Positions 6,815 through 16,568 are shown, numbered from the stretch's first letter. The stretch is DNA of 53,762 nucleotides from Streptomyces zingiberis (GCF_012034935.1 NZ_JAATEN010000031.1:1-53762), one strand, 5' to 3'. The notes: a model not told the origin generated them from the letters alone. A program made the numbers and translations.

Positions 6815-9800
6815 TCACGCCACCGGGGCGGTGGCCCGGCCGGTCCCGTCGAAGTGGCGGACCATCGAGGTGATCCAGGACGGGTCGGCGGCCGGGAGTT
6901 CCAGGCCGAGGTCGCGCAGCAGGGCGACCGTGGTGTCGTTGGTGTAGTGGTGGTCGCCCAGTTCCATGGCGCCCTCCCGGAACAGCGGGACGAGGGCGGC
7001 CAGCGAGCGGCCGCCGGCGCCGCCGGGCGCGGCTTCCAGGGCGGCGAGCCACGCCTCGGTGGGGACCCGCCGCGGCCGGTGGCCGAGGGAGCGCAGGGCG
7101 TCCAGCACGGTCTCCCAGTCCATGCCGGTGGGGTGGAAGATGTGGACGGTCCGGTCGCGCGCGGCCCCGGAGCGGGAGAGCCGGACGACGGCGTCGGCCA
7201 CGACGTCCGCCGGCAGCAGGTCCACCGCCGGGCCCGGGTCCTCGGGCGCCAGGCCCAGGTCGACGAAGCTCTTGACCTGGAGGCGGAAGAAGTCGTCCGT
7301 GCGGATGGCGCCGGTGGCCGTGGCCGGCCCGATGCGCCCGATCCGGTGGACGGTCACCGGCACCCCCCGCTCCCGGACGGCCGTCGCCAGCCGTTCGGCG
7401 ACCCATTTGCTCTGCGCGTAGCCGATGCCCAGCCCGTCGGGCGTGGTGGGGACGGAGTCCTCGTCGATCTCCCGGCCGGGCCCGCCGGGCGCGAACACGG
7501 CGAGCGTGGACATGTGGTGGAGCGGTTTGACGGCGGTGCCCCCGGGCCCGGCGCAGAACTCCGCGACCCGTACGAACCCCTCGACGTTGGTGGGGCGCAC
7601 GGACGGGTACGGTGCGGCGAAGTTGATGTGCGCCGCGGCGTGGTGCACGGTGTCGACCTCGGCGGCCAGCTTCCGGTACTCCGTCTCCGTCAGCCCGAAG
7701 CGCTCCCGCGCCAGGTCACCGGCGACGGCCCGGATCCGGGCCGGGTCCAGGCCGGCCACCCGGTAGCGGCTCGCGGTCTCCGCGATCCGCCGCCTCCCCT
7801 CCTCCGCCGAGCCGGCCCGCACCAGGCAGTGCACGGTGTGGCCGGCGTCGAGCAGCGCCCGCAGCAGGTGGATGCCGAGGAAGCCGGTGACCCCGGTGAG
7901 CAGCACCGTGCGGGCGTCCGCCGGGGCGGCGGGGGGCGCCGCCCCGGCGAGGTCGAGGGCGTCCGCGAGCCGGGTGTCGGCCCACAGGTCGGGGCCGTCC
8001 CCGTCGCCCGCCGCGCCGGCGGGGCCGCCGGCGAGCACCCGGTCCACGCGGGCGGCCATGCCCGCCACCGTCGGGGTGGCGAGCAGCGCGCCGAGCGGCA
8101 GCGTGACGCCGTAGGCGTCCTGGAGCGCCTGGCGCAGCCGGACCGCCAGCAGGGAGTGGCCGCCGAGGGCGAAGAAGTCGTCCTCCGGCCCGGGTTCGGC
8201 GCCGTCCAGCAGTTCGGTCCAGACGGCGGCGACCCGCCGCTCGGTGCCGGTCGCCGCCCGCCCGTGGGGCTCCGCCCGGTGGCGGGGCGCGGGCAGCCGG
8301 GCGGCCCGGACGGCGAGGGCGGCCCGGTCGGTCTTGCCGGTCGGGCCGGTGGGCAGTTCGCCGACGGCGACGAACCGGGAGGGCACCATGTAGCCCGGCA
8401 GCCGGCGGGACAGCAGCCGGCGCACCTCGCCCTCGTCGAGGGCGGGCGCCCCGTCCGGCGCCGTGTCCGGGGCTGCGTCCGGGGCTGCGTCCGGGGCTGC
8501 GTCCGGGGCTGCGTCCGGCTCCGCGGCGGAACCGGGAACGGCGGCACCGACCGGGCCGACCGAACCGACCGAGCCGGCGGGGCCCGTGGGGCCGGCGGTG
8601 CGCAGGAACGCCACCAGCCGCCGGTCGCCGGGGGTGGGCTCGACGGCGACGACGGCGGCGCCGGTGACCCCGGGCAGGTCGCCCAGCGCGGCCTCCACCT
8701 CGGCGGGCTCGATCCGGTAACCGCGGATCTTGACCTGGTCGTCGGCGCGGCCCAGATGGGTGAAGCCCTCCCGCGGGGTGCAGCGCACCAGGTCCCCGGT
8801 GCGGTACATGCGCGCCCCCGGCGCCGCGGCGAAGGGATCGGGCAGGAAGCGGGCCCGGGTCTGCTCCGGCAGGCCGAGGTACCCGGGCGAGACCACCGGC
8901 CCGCCCACGTACAGTTCGCCCGTCACCCCGAAGGGCACCGGGCGGCGCTCCTCGTCCAGCACGTAGAGCCGCACCCCGCCCACGGGGTGCCCGATGGGCG
9001 GGCGTTCCGGCCAGGCGGCCGGGTCGCCGGGCAGCCGGTACCCGGTGCACAGGTGGGCCTCGGACGGGCCGTACACGTTGAGCAGCGCGGCCGGGGTGAA
9101 GCGGGCGAACATCGCCCGCAGGGCGGGGGTGACGACCAGCTGCTCCCCCGTGGTGTAGACCTCGGCGAGGTCGGGGAGGGTGAGCTGGTTACGGACGACG
9201 ACGGACGCGAGCTCGCGCAGCGCCGCGTAGGGCAGGAAGGCCCGGGCCACCCGCCGTTCCCGCAGGTGGACCGCCAGGCGGTGCAGATCGGCGCGGAGTT
9301 CCTCGTCGGTGAGGACCAGGGTGCCGCCCGCGCACAGCGTCGCGAAGATCTCCTCGAACGACACGTCGAAGGAGAGCGACATGTATTGCAGGGTGCGGGC
9401 GGCCGCGTAGGGACCGGAGAGGTCGGCCTGCCGGTGCACCAGGTTGGTGACGGTCCGGTCGTTGATGACGACGCCCTTGGGGCGGCCGGTGGAGCCCGAG
9501 GTGTAGACGACGTACATCTCGTCCCCCGGGTCCCGGCGCACCGGCGGGGCCGTGCCGCCCTGCCGGCGTACCCGCCCTCCCTCGGCGGCGAGGTCGAACA
9601 GCTCCGTCCCCGCCGGGAGGCGGACCTCTTCGAGGCCGTCCGTGCCGCGGGTGAGCAGCAGGTGCGGGCGGGAGTCGGCGAGGGTCTCCGTGACGCGGGC
9701 GGCCGGGTGGGCCGGGTCCAGCGGCACGAAGGAGGCGCCGGACCTCACCACGGCCAGCAGCGCGGTGACCGCCTCGGGGCCGCGCTCCAGCCGGAGGGCC

Positions 9801-11788
9801 ACGCGCCGTCCCCGGCCCGCGCCGCGCTCGCGGAGGGCGCGGGCCAGCCGGTTGACGGCCGCGTCCAGCTCCCGGTAGGTGAGCCGGCGCCCGCCGTCCG
9901 CCGGCTCGAGGGCCACGGCGTCCGGGGCGCGGGCCGCCCGCTCGGCGAACAGCTCGGGCACGGACTGCCTCTCGGGGCGGTCGTCGCCGTCCGGGCCGTG
10001 CCACACGGAGGCCAGCTCGCGCAGCTCGGCGCCGTCCACCCAGCACAGGTCGGCGACGGGGGCGTCCGGACGGTGCAGCAGGCCGGCCAGGAGGGTGCGG
10101 TAGCGGCGGGCGACACGGCGGATGGTGTCCTCACGGAACAGGGCCGGGTCGTACTCGAACGTCAGACCGACCTCGTCGGTGCCCTCCTCCACGATCAGCA
10201 CCAGGTCGTACTTGGGCGCCCCGCTGACGTGGTGCCACTCGACGGGCCCGGTGCCCGGCAGATCCAGCACCCGGCGCTCCGCGGGCATCAGGGTCACCAT
10301 CGTCTGGAACAGCGGCGGGCGGCCGCTGTCCCGGACGGGGGCGACGGCCTCGACGACCTTCTCCAGCGCCGTGTCCCTGTGGCGCATCGCGCCGATCAGC
10401 CCGTCACGGGTGCGGGCCAGCAGCTCGCGGCCGGTGTCCCGGGCGCCGATCCGGTGGCGCAGCACCACCGTGCTGACGAGATGGCCGATGGCCCGCTGAT
10501 CGGCGGCCCGGTCACGGAGCGAGACGGGCAGGCCGGTGGTGAGGTCCCGCTGCCCGGTGTGACGGTGGAGCAGGACCGCGTAGGCGGTGAGCAGAACGGT
10601 CAGCGGCGTGACGCCCTCGGCGGCGGCCCGCGCGCGGAGTTCCGCCGCCTCGCTCCCGCCGAGCACGTCCCGCACGGCGCGGGCGGCGGTGGCGGGCACC
10701 TGGCCGCGCGGGTGGTCCAGCGGCAGGTCGAGCAGCGGCGGGGCGCCGTCCAGCCGCTCCGCCCAGTAGGCCAGGGACGCCTCGCCGGCCCCGGGGGCGC
10801 GCGCGGCCTCACGCGCCCGGACCACCTCGCGGAACTGGGTGGGGGCCGGGTCCGCCGGCGGCTCGCCGCCCTCGGCGAGCGCCCGGTAGGCCGTCAGCCA
10901 CTCCGTCAGCAGCACCGACCAGGAGAAGCCGTCGAACACCGCGTGGTGCACGTTGACCAGCAACTCGGTACGGTCCGCGCGGGTGACGCAGACCGCCCGC
11001 AGCAAAGGGCCGGCGCGCAGGTCGAAGCGGGTGGCGGCGACGGCGGCGGCCAGCCGCTCGACGGCCTCCTCGGCCGTCCCGCCCTCCCGGGCGCCGGGGA
11101 GCGGCGGGCCCGCCCCGTCCGCCCCGTCCGCCCCGTGCGGCTCGCGCGGCTCGTGCGCCCCGCCAGGCTCGTGCGGGCCGTGCGTCCCGTCCGGCTCGTC
11201 GCCGACGGTGACGGACTGGAAGCCGAACCGGGGTTCCGGGGAGACGCGCTGGACCAGCCGGCCGTCGCCGGTCACCGCGAACGTGGTCCGCAGGCTCTCG
11301 TGCCGGGACACGACGTGGCGCAGCGCGCGGCGGAGCGTGTCCGGGTCCAGCCACCCCGCGACGCTCACCCGGACGGGCGAGTTGTAGGCGGTGGGCGCGG
11401 CACCGGACTCGGCGACGTACCAGATCCCGGCCTGGCTGTCGGTGGCCGGGACCTCCACGGGCCCGGGGGCGCCGTCGCCGCGTCCCGTGCCGGCCGCCCC
11501 GGCGGACGGGCCACCGGGCCCGTCCGTGCCGGGCCCCTCCGCCCGGGTGGCGCGGTCCGCCGGGCCGCCGGCGTTCTCCCGGCGCCGGGCGCGCACCAGG
11601 GCGGCGAGGGCCTCCGGCCCGCCGCACGCCCCGACGTCGGCGGCGCCGATCTCCACCCCCAGCAGGGCGCGCAGGTCGGCGGCGCAGGCGGCCGCGGCCG
11701 CGCCGGTGAGCGGGGCCGGTTCCGCCGCGGACGGCCCGGCCGCGTGGAGCCAGCGGTCGGACACCACGGTGAGCAGGGGGTCAGTCAT
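6815..11788 (-). CDS. NRPS, C-A-T-R: alkyl-proline module with reductive release
   Basis: 1657-residue synthetase. The order is: N-terminal ~110 residues that look like a carrier domain without its serine; condensation domain (about 115-575, catalytic HHAVFDG at 281-287); adenylation domain (about 605-1120, YTSGSTGRPKG at 762-772); thiolation domain (LGGHSLLAVRL); and a Lys2-type thioester reductase (LLTGVTGFLG, then HHMSTLAVF and YAQSKW giving Thr/Tyr/Lys). It should join the aryl group to the proline unit and release an aldehyde that cyclises to the carbinolamine/imine. Start ATG 11788 overlaps the previous stop by 8 bp. An earlier ATG would add 59 out-of-family residues. The architecture equals that of PBD synthetases (SibD type). 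Confidence 0.93.
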   Translation of the reverse strand: MTDPLLTVVSDRWLHAAGPSAAEPAPLTGAAAAACAADLRALLGVEIGAADVGACGGPEALAALVRARRRENAGGPADRATRAEGPGTDGPGGPSAGAAGTGRGDGAPGPVEVPATDSQAGIWYVAESGAAPTAYNSPVRVSVAGWLDPDTLRRALRHVVSRHESLRTTFAVTGDGRLVQRVSPEPRFGFQSVTVGDEPDGTHGPHEPGGAHEPREPHGADGADGAGPPLPGAREGGTAEEAVERLAAAVAATRFDLRAGPLLRAVCVTRADRTELLVNVHHAVFDGFSWSVLLTEWLTAYRALAEGGEPPADPAPTQFREVVRAREAARAPGAGEASLAYWAERLDGAPPLLDLPLDHPRGQVPATAARAVRDVLGGSEAAELRARAAAEGVTPLTVLLTAYAVLLHRHTGQRDLTTGLPVSLRDRAADQRAIGHLVSTVVLRHRIGARDTGRELLARTRDGLIGAMRHRDTALEKVVEAVAPVRDSGRPPLFQTMVTLMPAERRVLDLPGTGPVEWHHVSGAPKYDLVLIVEEGTDEVGLTFEYDPALFREDTIRRVARRYRTLLAGLLHRPDAPVADLCWVDGAELRELASVWHGPDGDDRPERQSVPELFAERAARAPDAVALEPADGGRRLTYRELDAAVNRLARALRERGAGRGRRVALRLERGPEAVTALLAVVRSGASFVPLDPAHPAARVTETLADSRPHLLLTRGTDGLEEVRLPAGTELFDLAAEGGRVRRQGGTAPPVRRDPGDEMYVVYTSGSTGRPKGVVINDRTVTNLVHRQADLSGPYAAARTLQYMSLSFDVSFEEIFATLCAGGTLVLTDEELRADLHRLAVHLRERRVARAFLPYAALRELASVVVRNQLTLPDLAEVYTTGEQLVVTPALRAMFARFTPAALLNVYGPSEAHLCTGYRLPGDPAAWPERPPIGHPVGGVRLYVLDEERRPVPFGVTGELYVGGPVVSPGYLGLPEQTRARFLPDPFAAAPGARMYRTGDLVRCTPREGFTHLGRADDQVKIRGYRIEPAEVEAALGDLPGVTGAAVVAVEPTPGDRRLVAFLRTAGPTGPAGSVGSVGPVGAAVPGSAAEPDAAPDAAPDAAPDAAPDTAPDGAPALDEGEVRRLLSRRLPGYMVPSRFVAVGELPTGPTGKTDRAALAVRAARLPAPRHRAEPHGRAATGTERRVAAVWTELLDGAEPGPEDDFFALGGHSLLAVRLRQALQDAYGVTLPLGALLATPTVAGMAARVDRVLAGGPAGAAGDGDGPDLWADTRLADALDLAGAAPPAAPADARTVLLTGVTGFLGIHLLRALLDAGHTVHCLVRAGSAEEGRRRIAETASRYRVAGLDPARIRAVAGDLARERFGLTETEYRKLAAEVDTVHHAAAHINFAAPYPSVRPTNVEGFVRVAEFCAGPGGTAVKPLHHMSTLAVFAPGGPGREIDEDSVPTTPDGLGIGYAQSKWVAERLATAVRERGVPVTVHRIGRIGPATATGAIRTDDFFRLQVKSFVDLGLAPEDPGPAVDLLPADVVADAVVRLSRSGAARDRTVHIFHPTGMDWETVLDALRSLGHRPRRVPTEAWLAALEAAPGGAGGRSLAALVPLFREGAMELGDHHYTNDTTVALLRDLGLELPAADPSWITSMVRHFDGTGRATAPVA
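8469..8516. repeat. Four perfect 12-bp tandem repeats inside the NRPS
   Basis: The unit ggggctgcgtcc is repeated four times without change. It encodes Asp-Ala-Ala-Pro repeats, followed by two diverged copies, in the linker near the end of the adenylation domain. Length keeps the reading frame, so copy-number change would only alter linker length. Confidence 0.85.
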
Positions 11789-13739
11789 GGGCGGCCACCT
11801 CCGTCCGGCCGGCGCGTATCGCGCGGATGTGCCCGGCGAGCGCCCGGGCGTTGTCCGCCTGGAAGATGTCCTCCGCCCGCACGTCGACGCCCATGACCTC
11901 GTGGAGGTCGGCGGCGAGCCGGATGAGCTGGAGGGAGTTGGCACCGGAGAGGACGAAGGAGTCACCGGTGCCGATGACCTCGCTCCCGGTGGCCTCCGCC
12001 AGCAGGCTGACGATCACGGACGCCAGCGGGTCCTCCGGTTCGCGGTGGCCCGCCGCCCCGGCCCCGGTGGCCGTGGATCCGGCGGAGATGTCCTGCGCGC
12101 CGGCGGGGCCGGCGGCGTCCGCGCCCCCGGAGGGCTCCGCGGGCTCTCCCGGATCCCCTGGCTCTCCCGGATCCCCCAGTTCCTCGGGCCTCCCGGTTTC
12201 CTCGGGGCGCCGCAGCACGGCCCGGGGCTCCTGGAGCGCCATCCGGTCCAGTTTCCCGTTGTGGTTCAGGGGCAGTTCGGTGAGGTGGTGGACGCGGGCC
12301 GGGAGCATGTAGTCCGGCAGGCCGCTCCGCAACGCGTCGAGCAGGGCCTCGGTGCCGGGCGGCTCGCCGGTCGCGGTGGTGCAGAACAGCACCAGTTCCC
12401 GCAGCCCGTCGCCCGCGTCCACGGCGCGGACCACCGCCCGCTCCACCAGCCCGGTCCCCTCGGCGGCGAGTTCGACCTCCCGCAGCTCCACCCGGAAGCC
12501 GCGGATCTTGACCATCTGGTCGGCCCGGCCCACCAGCACCACCTCCCCGGCCGGCGTGGTCCGGGCGAGGTCGCCGGTGCGCAGCAGCCGCTCACCGGGC
12601 CGCCCCGGCACCGCGGGGAACTTGGCGGCCGTCAGCTCGGGCTGGTCCAGGTACCCCAGGGCCAGTCCGGCGCCGCTCACACACATCTCCCCCACCTCAC
12701 CGGGCGCGCAGGGGGTGAGGTCCTCGCGGAGCACGTGCAGCCCGACGCCGGGCAGCGGCCGGCCCACGGGCACGGCGGGGCCGCGCGTGTCCTCCCCGGT
12801 GACGGCGTGGACGGCGGTGAGCGCGGAGTTCTCCGTGCAGCCGTAGGCGTTGTAGAGGGTGCCGCCGACCGCCTCCCGCGCGCGGGCCAGATGACGCGGC
12901 GAGGGGAAGTCACCGCTGACGATCACCGTGCGCACCCCGCGCAGCGCCTCCGGGTGGTGGTCCACCAGGAGGTTGAACAGCCCGCAGGGCAGATTGAGGA
13001 AGGTGACCCCCCGCTCGGTGAGGGTGCGGGCCAGCTCGGGCAGCGACGGGAGCCGCGGTGGCGGGACGACGACCCGCGCCCCGCGCAGCAGGCTCAGCCA
13101 GATCTCGGTGGTCGAGGCGGCGAAGGAGTAGGGGGCGGTCTGCAGGAAGCAGTCCCCGGGCCCCACCGTCACCTCCCCGGTGTGGCGGGCCACGCGGGCG
13201 ATGCCCCGGTGCGCGATCCGCACGCCCTTGGGACGCCCGGTGGAGCCGGAGGTGAACAGGATGAAGGCGGTCGCCTCCGGGTCGGTCCGCTCCTCGGGGT
13301 CGCCGTCCGGCAGCCCGGCGGAGGCGTCGAGGAGTTCGTGGGCGTCGCGCTCGGTGGTGACCGAGCCCAGCCCCGCGGGCACGTCCCGCAGGGTCAGGAC
13401 CGGGCGGGCCGCCTCGGCGACGGCCCGCCGGACGGCCACGGGGTGCGCGGGGTTGAACGGCACCACCACGGCGCCGGCCTTGAGCACGGCCAGCAGCACG
13501 GCGTACAGCTCGGGGCCACGGGCCAGGTGGACGCCGACCAGGTCGCCCGGGGCGACCCCCTCCCGCCGCAGCCGCCGGGCAAGGCGGTTGGCCGTGGCGT
13601 TCAGCTCCCGGTAGGTGACGGCCGTGTCGCCGTACTCCAGGGCGACGCGGTCGCCGCCCTCCGCCGCGGCGGCCTCGAAGGCGGTGTGGATGGCGGTGAC
13701 GTCCGTGAGTTCCGCGGGGTGTTCCAGGGCGGTGTGCAC
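11781..13739 (-). CDS. NRPS, A-T: anthranilate-loading module
   Basis: 652-residue stand-alone loading module with adenylation domain (about 15-505; LFTSGSTGRPKG) and carrier domain near the C-terminus (about 570-645). The A4 region reads SFAASTTEIW: the Asp that normally binds the amino group of alpha-amino acids is Ala here, which fits an aryl acid such as a substituted anthranilate. The carrier motif is unusual, SGANSLQL instead of GGHSL, but keeps the serine. A long Gly/Pro/Glu-rich linker separates the domains. ATG at 13739 heads the NRPS operon, which continues through the second NRPS with an 8-bp overlap. It matches the SibE-type subunit, on whose carrier the ring may be hydroxylated. 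Confidence 0.92.
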   Translation of the reverse strand: MHTALEHPAELTDVTAIHTAFEAAAAEGGDRVALEYGDTAVTYRELNATANRLARRLRREGVAPGDLVGVHLARGPELYAVLLAVLKAGAVVVPFNPAHPVAVRRAVAEAARPVLTLRDVPAGLGSVTTERDAHELLDASAGLPDGDPEERTDPEATAFILFTSGSTGRPKGVRIAHRGIARVARHTGEVTVGPGDCFLQTAPYSFAASTTEIWLSLLRGARVVVPPPRLPSLPELARTLTERGVTFLNLPCGLFNLLVDHHPEALRGVRTVIVSGDFPSPRHLARAREAVGGTLYNAYGCTENSALTAVHAVTGEDTRGPAVPVGRPLPGVGLHVLREDLTPCAPGEVGEMCVSGAGLALGYLDQPELTAAKFPAVPGRPGERLLRTGDLARTTPAGEVVLVGRADQMVKIRGFRVELREVELAAEGTGLVERAVVRAVDAGDGLRELVLFCTTATGEPPGTEALLDALRSGLPDYMLPARVHHLTELPLNHNGKLDRMALQEPRAVLRRPEETGRPEELGDPGEPGDPGEPAEPSGGADAAGPAGAQDISAGSTATGAGAAGHREPEDPLASVIVSLLAEATGSEVIGTGDSFVLSGANSLQLIRLAADLHEVMGVDVRAEDIFQADNARALAGHIRAIRAGRTEVAAHD

Positions 13740-13873
13740 GTGCTCCTCCAGCTGCGACGGCGGCCGCGGCGGACCGCGGCGGCAGGCGGGTACGGATGGC
13801 GGGTGGGCGGGCGGCGCCCGCCGGGCCCGGCCCGCTCGGGGAAGGGCGGCGCCGGGCGAGCCGCGGACGCGCG

Positions 13874-13917
13874 ACGGCCCGGCCCGCGGGTCTCGGTCTC
13901 CCCGCGGGCCGGGCCGT
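13874..13917. terminator. Strong hairpin between the two minus-strand operons
   Basis: A perfect 17-bp stem (acggcccggcccgcggg and its complement) with a 10-nt loop lies 57 bp past the UvrA-like stop and 135 bp before the NRPS start. It probably ends the long tryptophan/sugar operon so that the NRPS operon has its own promoter. Confidence 0.8.
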
Positions 13918-13973
13918 GACTCCGGCAGGTGGTCAGCCGCCGGCGGCTCCGGGTGGCGCCCCGGTGGCGCGGC

Positions 13974-16310
13974 TCAGCCGGCGCTCCCGGCGCCGCCGCC
14001 CTCCGGCAGTGACTCCCGCAGATGGCGGGCAGTGGTGGTGTCGGCGCCCGCGGCCATCTCGGCCGGGGTGCCGGTGAACACCACGCGCCCGCCGTGCTCG
14101 CCGGCGCCGGGGCCGATGTCGATGACGTGGTCGGCGTGTTTGACGACGTCGAGGTCGTGTTCGATGGCGATGACGGTGTTGTCCGCGTCCACCAGGCGGT
14201 CCAGCAGCACCAGGAGGTTGCCGACGTCCGCCATGTGCAGCCCGGTGGTGGGCTCGTCGAACACGTACACGGTGCCGTGCTCGTGCAGCCGGGCGGCGAG
14301 TTTGACGCGCTGCCGCTCGCCGCCGGAGAGCATGGACAGGGGCCGGCCCAGCGTCAGATAGCCGAGTCCGACCTCGTGCAGCGGCTCCAGGCGCCGCGCG
14401 ATGCCCGTGTCGTCGAAGAAGCCGCGCGCCTCCTCCACCGTCAGGTCCAGCACCTCGGCGATGTTCCGCCCACCGAGCCGGTGTTCGAGGACGTCCGCGC
14501 GGTAGCGGGTGCCGCCGCAGACCTCGCAGACGGTGGTGACCGGGTCCATGAACGCCAGGTCGGTGGTGATGGTGCCGCGCCCGCGGCACTCCGGGCAGCC
14601 GCCCTTGGCGTTGAAGCTGAAGAGGCTCGCGTCCAGGCCGTGCGCGCGGGCGAACTGCTTGCGCACCGTGTCCCAGATACCGGTGTACGTGGCCGGGGTG
14701 GAGCGGGGGTTGATGCCGACGGCCGACTGGTCCAGCACGATCGCCCGGGGATGCTCGGCGGTGAAGACCTTCGACACCAGCGTGGACTTGCCGGACCCGG
14801 CGACCCCGGTGACCACCGTCAGCACCCCGGTGGGGAAGTCGACGTCCACCCCGCGCAGGTTGTGCAGGCGCGCGCCGCGCACCGGGAGCGAGCCGGTGGG
14901 CGTACGGGTCCGCGGTTTGAGGCCGGGCGTCGCCCGGAAGTGGCGGCCGGTGACGGTGGCGGAGCGGGCCAGTTCGGCGACGCCGCCGGTGAAGACCACC
15001 TCGCCGCCCTGCGCGCCGGCGCCCGGCCCCATGTCGATCACATGGTCCGCGACGGCGATGACCTCGCGGTTGTGCTCCACGATGAGCACGGTGTTGCCCT
15101 TGTCCCGCAGGTCGCGCAGGAGCCGTACCAGGCGGTCCACGTCGTGCGGGTGCAGCCCGACGCTCGGCTCGTCGAAGATGTACGTCATCCCGGTGAGCGC
15201 CGAGCCCAGGTGGCGGACGGTCTTCAGCCGCTGTCCCTCACCGCCGGAGAGGGTGCGGGTGGGCCGGTCCAGGGTGAGATAGCCGAGCCCCACCGACCGG
15301 ATGCGGCGCAGCGAGGCCAGCGCCGCCGGGACGACGGGCCCGGACCACCGCTCCGCCACCCGTTCCAGCTCGGCGACGAGATCGCCGATCTCCATGGCGC
15401 TGTAGTCGGCGATGTTGCGCCCGTCGATCCGTGACTCCAGCGCGGCCGGGGCGAGCCGCGCGCCGCCGCAGGCCGGGCAGGTCTTCTCGGTGACGACCTC
15501 CTCGGTGGCGCGGCGCTCCTTGCCCTTCAGCGCCTCCAGGCCCGGCTTGAGGAAGCGCCGGGTCAGGCGCGGCACCAGCCCCTCGTAGTCGTTGATCGCG
15601 ACGTTGTTGAAGTCGTCGGGCCGGATGGTCTGGAACCCCTCCCCGTACAGCAGGAGGTCCATCTCCTCCTGGCTGTACTTGGCGAGCGGCTTGTCCGGAT
15701 CGAACACCGGCGGCAGGCCGGAGGCCCGGGCCCGGCCCTTCTCGTAGCGGCTGATCTGGGCGTAGCGCTTCCAGTAGTTGGTGCCGACGGCGAAGTTGCT
15801 GTGCCGGATCGCGCCCTCGTTCAGGGACTTCTCCCGGTCCAGCAGCTTGTCCAGGTCGAGCTGGAGGGTGGAGCCGAGCCCGTCGCACTCGGGACACATG
15901 CCCTGCGGGTCGTTGAAGGAGTAGAGGTTGGACGGGCCGGCGCTGGGCTCTCCGTAACGGGAGAACAGCACCCGCAGGACGGGGCTGACCTCCGTCATCG
16001 TGCCCACCGTGGAACGGCTGCCGCCGCCGACCGGCTTCTGGTCGACGATGATGGCCGGGGTCAGGTTCTCGATGAGCTCGAACTCGGGGCGTTCGTAGCG
16101 CGGCAGCCGGTTGCGGATGAAGGCCGGGAACACCTCGTTGAGCTGACGCTGCGACTCGACGGCGATGGTGTCGAAGACCACGGAGGACTTGCCGGAGCCG
16201 GACACGCCGGTCACCACGGTCAGCGTCGACTGCGGGATGCGCAGGCTCACGCCCTTGAGATTGTTGGCGCGGGCCCCCGTCACCACGATGTGCTGCCTGT
16301 CCTCGCCCAT
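13974..16310 (-). CDS. UvrA-like ABC ATPase, self-resistance protein
   Basis: 778-residue paralogue of the excision-repair protein UvrA, shorter than true UvrA (about 950) because the UvrB-interaction insert is missing. It has two nucleotide-binding halves: Walker A GVSGSGKSS and GVAGSGKST, signatures LSGGEGQR and LSGGERQR, and four CxxC zinc-binding pairs (CPECDG, CPACGG, CPECRG, CEVCGG). This group (DrrC-like) protects producers of DNA-binding drugs and is known from PBD clusters, since PBDs alkylate guanine in the minor groove. ATG at 16310 is preferred because AGGGAAGG sits 5 nt upstream. An ATG at 16367 would add 19 Gly/Thr-rich residues. It is the last gene of the long operon. Confidence 0.9.
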   Translation of the reverse strand: MGEDRQHIVVTGARANNLKGVSLRIPQSTLTVVTGVSGSGKSSVVFDTIAVESQRQLNEVFPAFIRNRLPRYERPEFELIENLTPAIIVDQKPVGGGSRSTVGTMTEVSPVLRVLFSRYGEPSAGPSNLYSFNDPQGMCPECDGLGSTLQLDLDKLLDREKSLNEGAIRHSNFAVGTNYWKRYAQISRYEKGRARASGLPPVFDPDKPLAKYSQEEMDLLLYGEGFQTIRPDDFNNVAINDYEGLVPRLTRRFLKPGLEALKGKERRATEEVVTEKTCPACGGARLAPAALESRIDGRNIADYSAMEIGDLVAELERVAERWSGPVVPAALASLRRIRSVGLGYLTLDRPTRTLSGGEGQRLKTVRHLGSALTGMTYIFDEPSVGLHPHDVDRLVRLLRDLRDKGNTVLIVEHNREVIAVADHVIDMGPGAGAQGGEVVFTGGVAELARSATVTGRHFRATPGLKPRTRTPTGSLPVRGARLHNLRGVDVDFPTGVLTVVTGVAGSGKSTLVSKVFTAEHPRAIVLDQSAVGINPRSTPATYTGIWDTVRKQFARAHGLDASLFSFNAKGGCPECRGRGTITTDLAFMDPVTTVCEVCGGTRYRADVLEHRLGGRNIAEVLDLTVEEARGFFDDTGIARRLEPLHEVGLGYLTLGRPLSMLSGGERQRVKLAARLHEHGTVYVFDEPTTGLHMADVGNLLVLLDRLVDADNTVIAIEHDLDVVKHADHVIDIGPGAGEHGGRVVFTGTPAEMAAGADTTTARHLRESLPEGGGAGSAG

Positions 16311-16568
16311 GGGCGCCTTCCCTCTCCCTCGGTTCCCCGTGCCGGTCGTGCCGGTCGCGGTGTTCACTGTGCTCGCTGCGTTCGTGGCCGGCGACCGCGC
16401 GGCGTTCGCACCGTTGTTCGCGCCGTCCTCGGTGCCCGTTCCTCCGGTGCCGCCCGCGGCCCGGAGGTGATGCCCCCGTGGCCCCGGCCACGGCGGAGCC
16501 GGACCGGGACAGGCGGCGTTCGTGCCCGGTCCACCCGGTCTACCAGGTGTCCCCGGGTGGGCGCGCCG

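Noticed and set aside
8462..8526. CRISPR-like or regulatory direct repeats
   Set aside because: Units are 12 bp, contiguous and in frame inside a coding linker; no spacers. No CRISPR array was seen anywhere in the window.
6854..11896. Very long plus-strand open frame (over 1600 codons) opposite the large NRPS
   Set aside because: It is a shadow of GC-skewed coding on the other strand. Its translation is low complexity (Gly/Arg/Asp/Gln-rich) with no motif, while the minus strand has full NRPS motifs.
16311..16367. Upstream ATG for the UvrA-like protein
   Set aside because: It would add 19 Gly/Thr/Arg residues unlike the family; the ATG at 16310 has a good ribosome-binding site and starts directly before the first ATPase strand.
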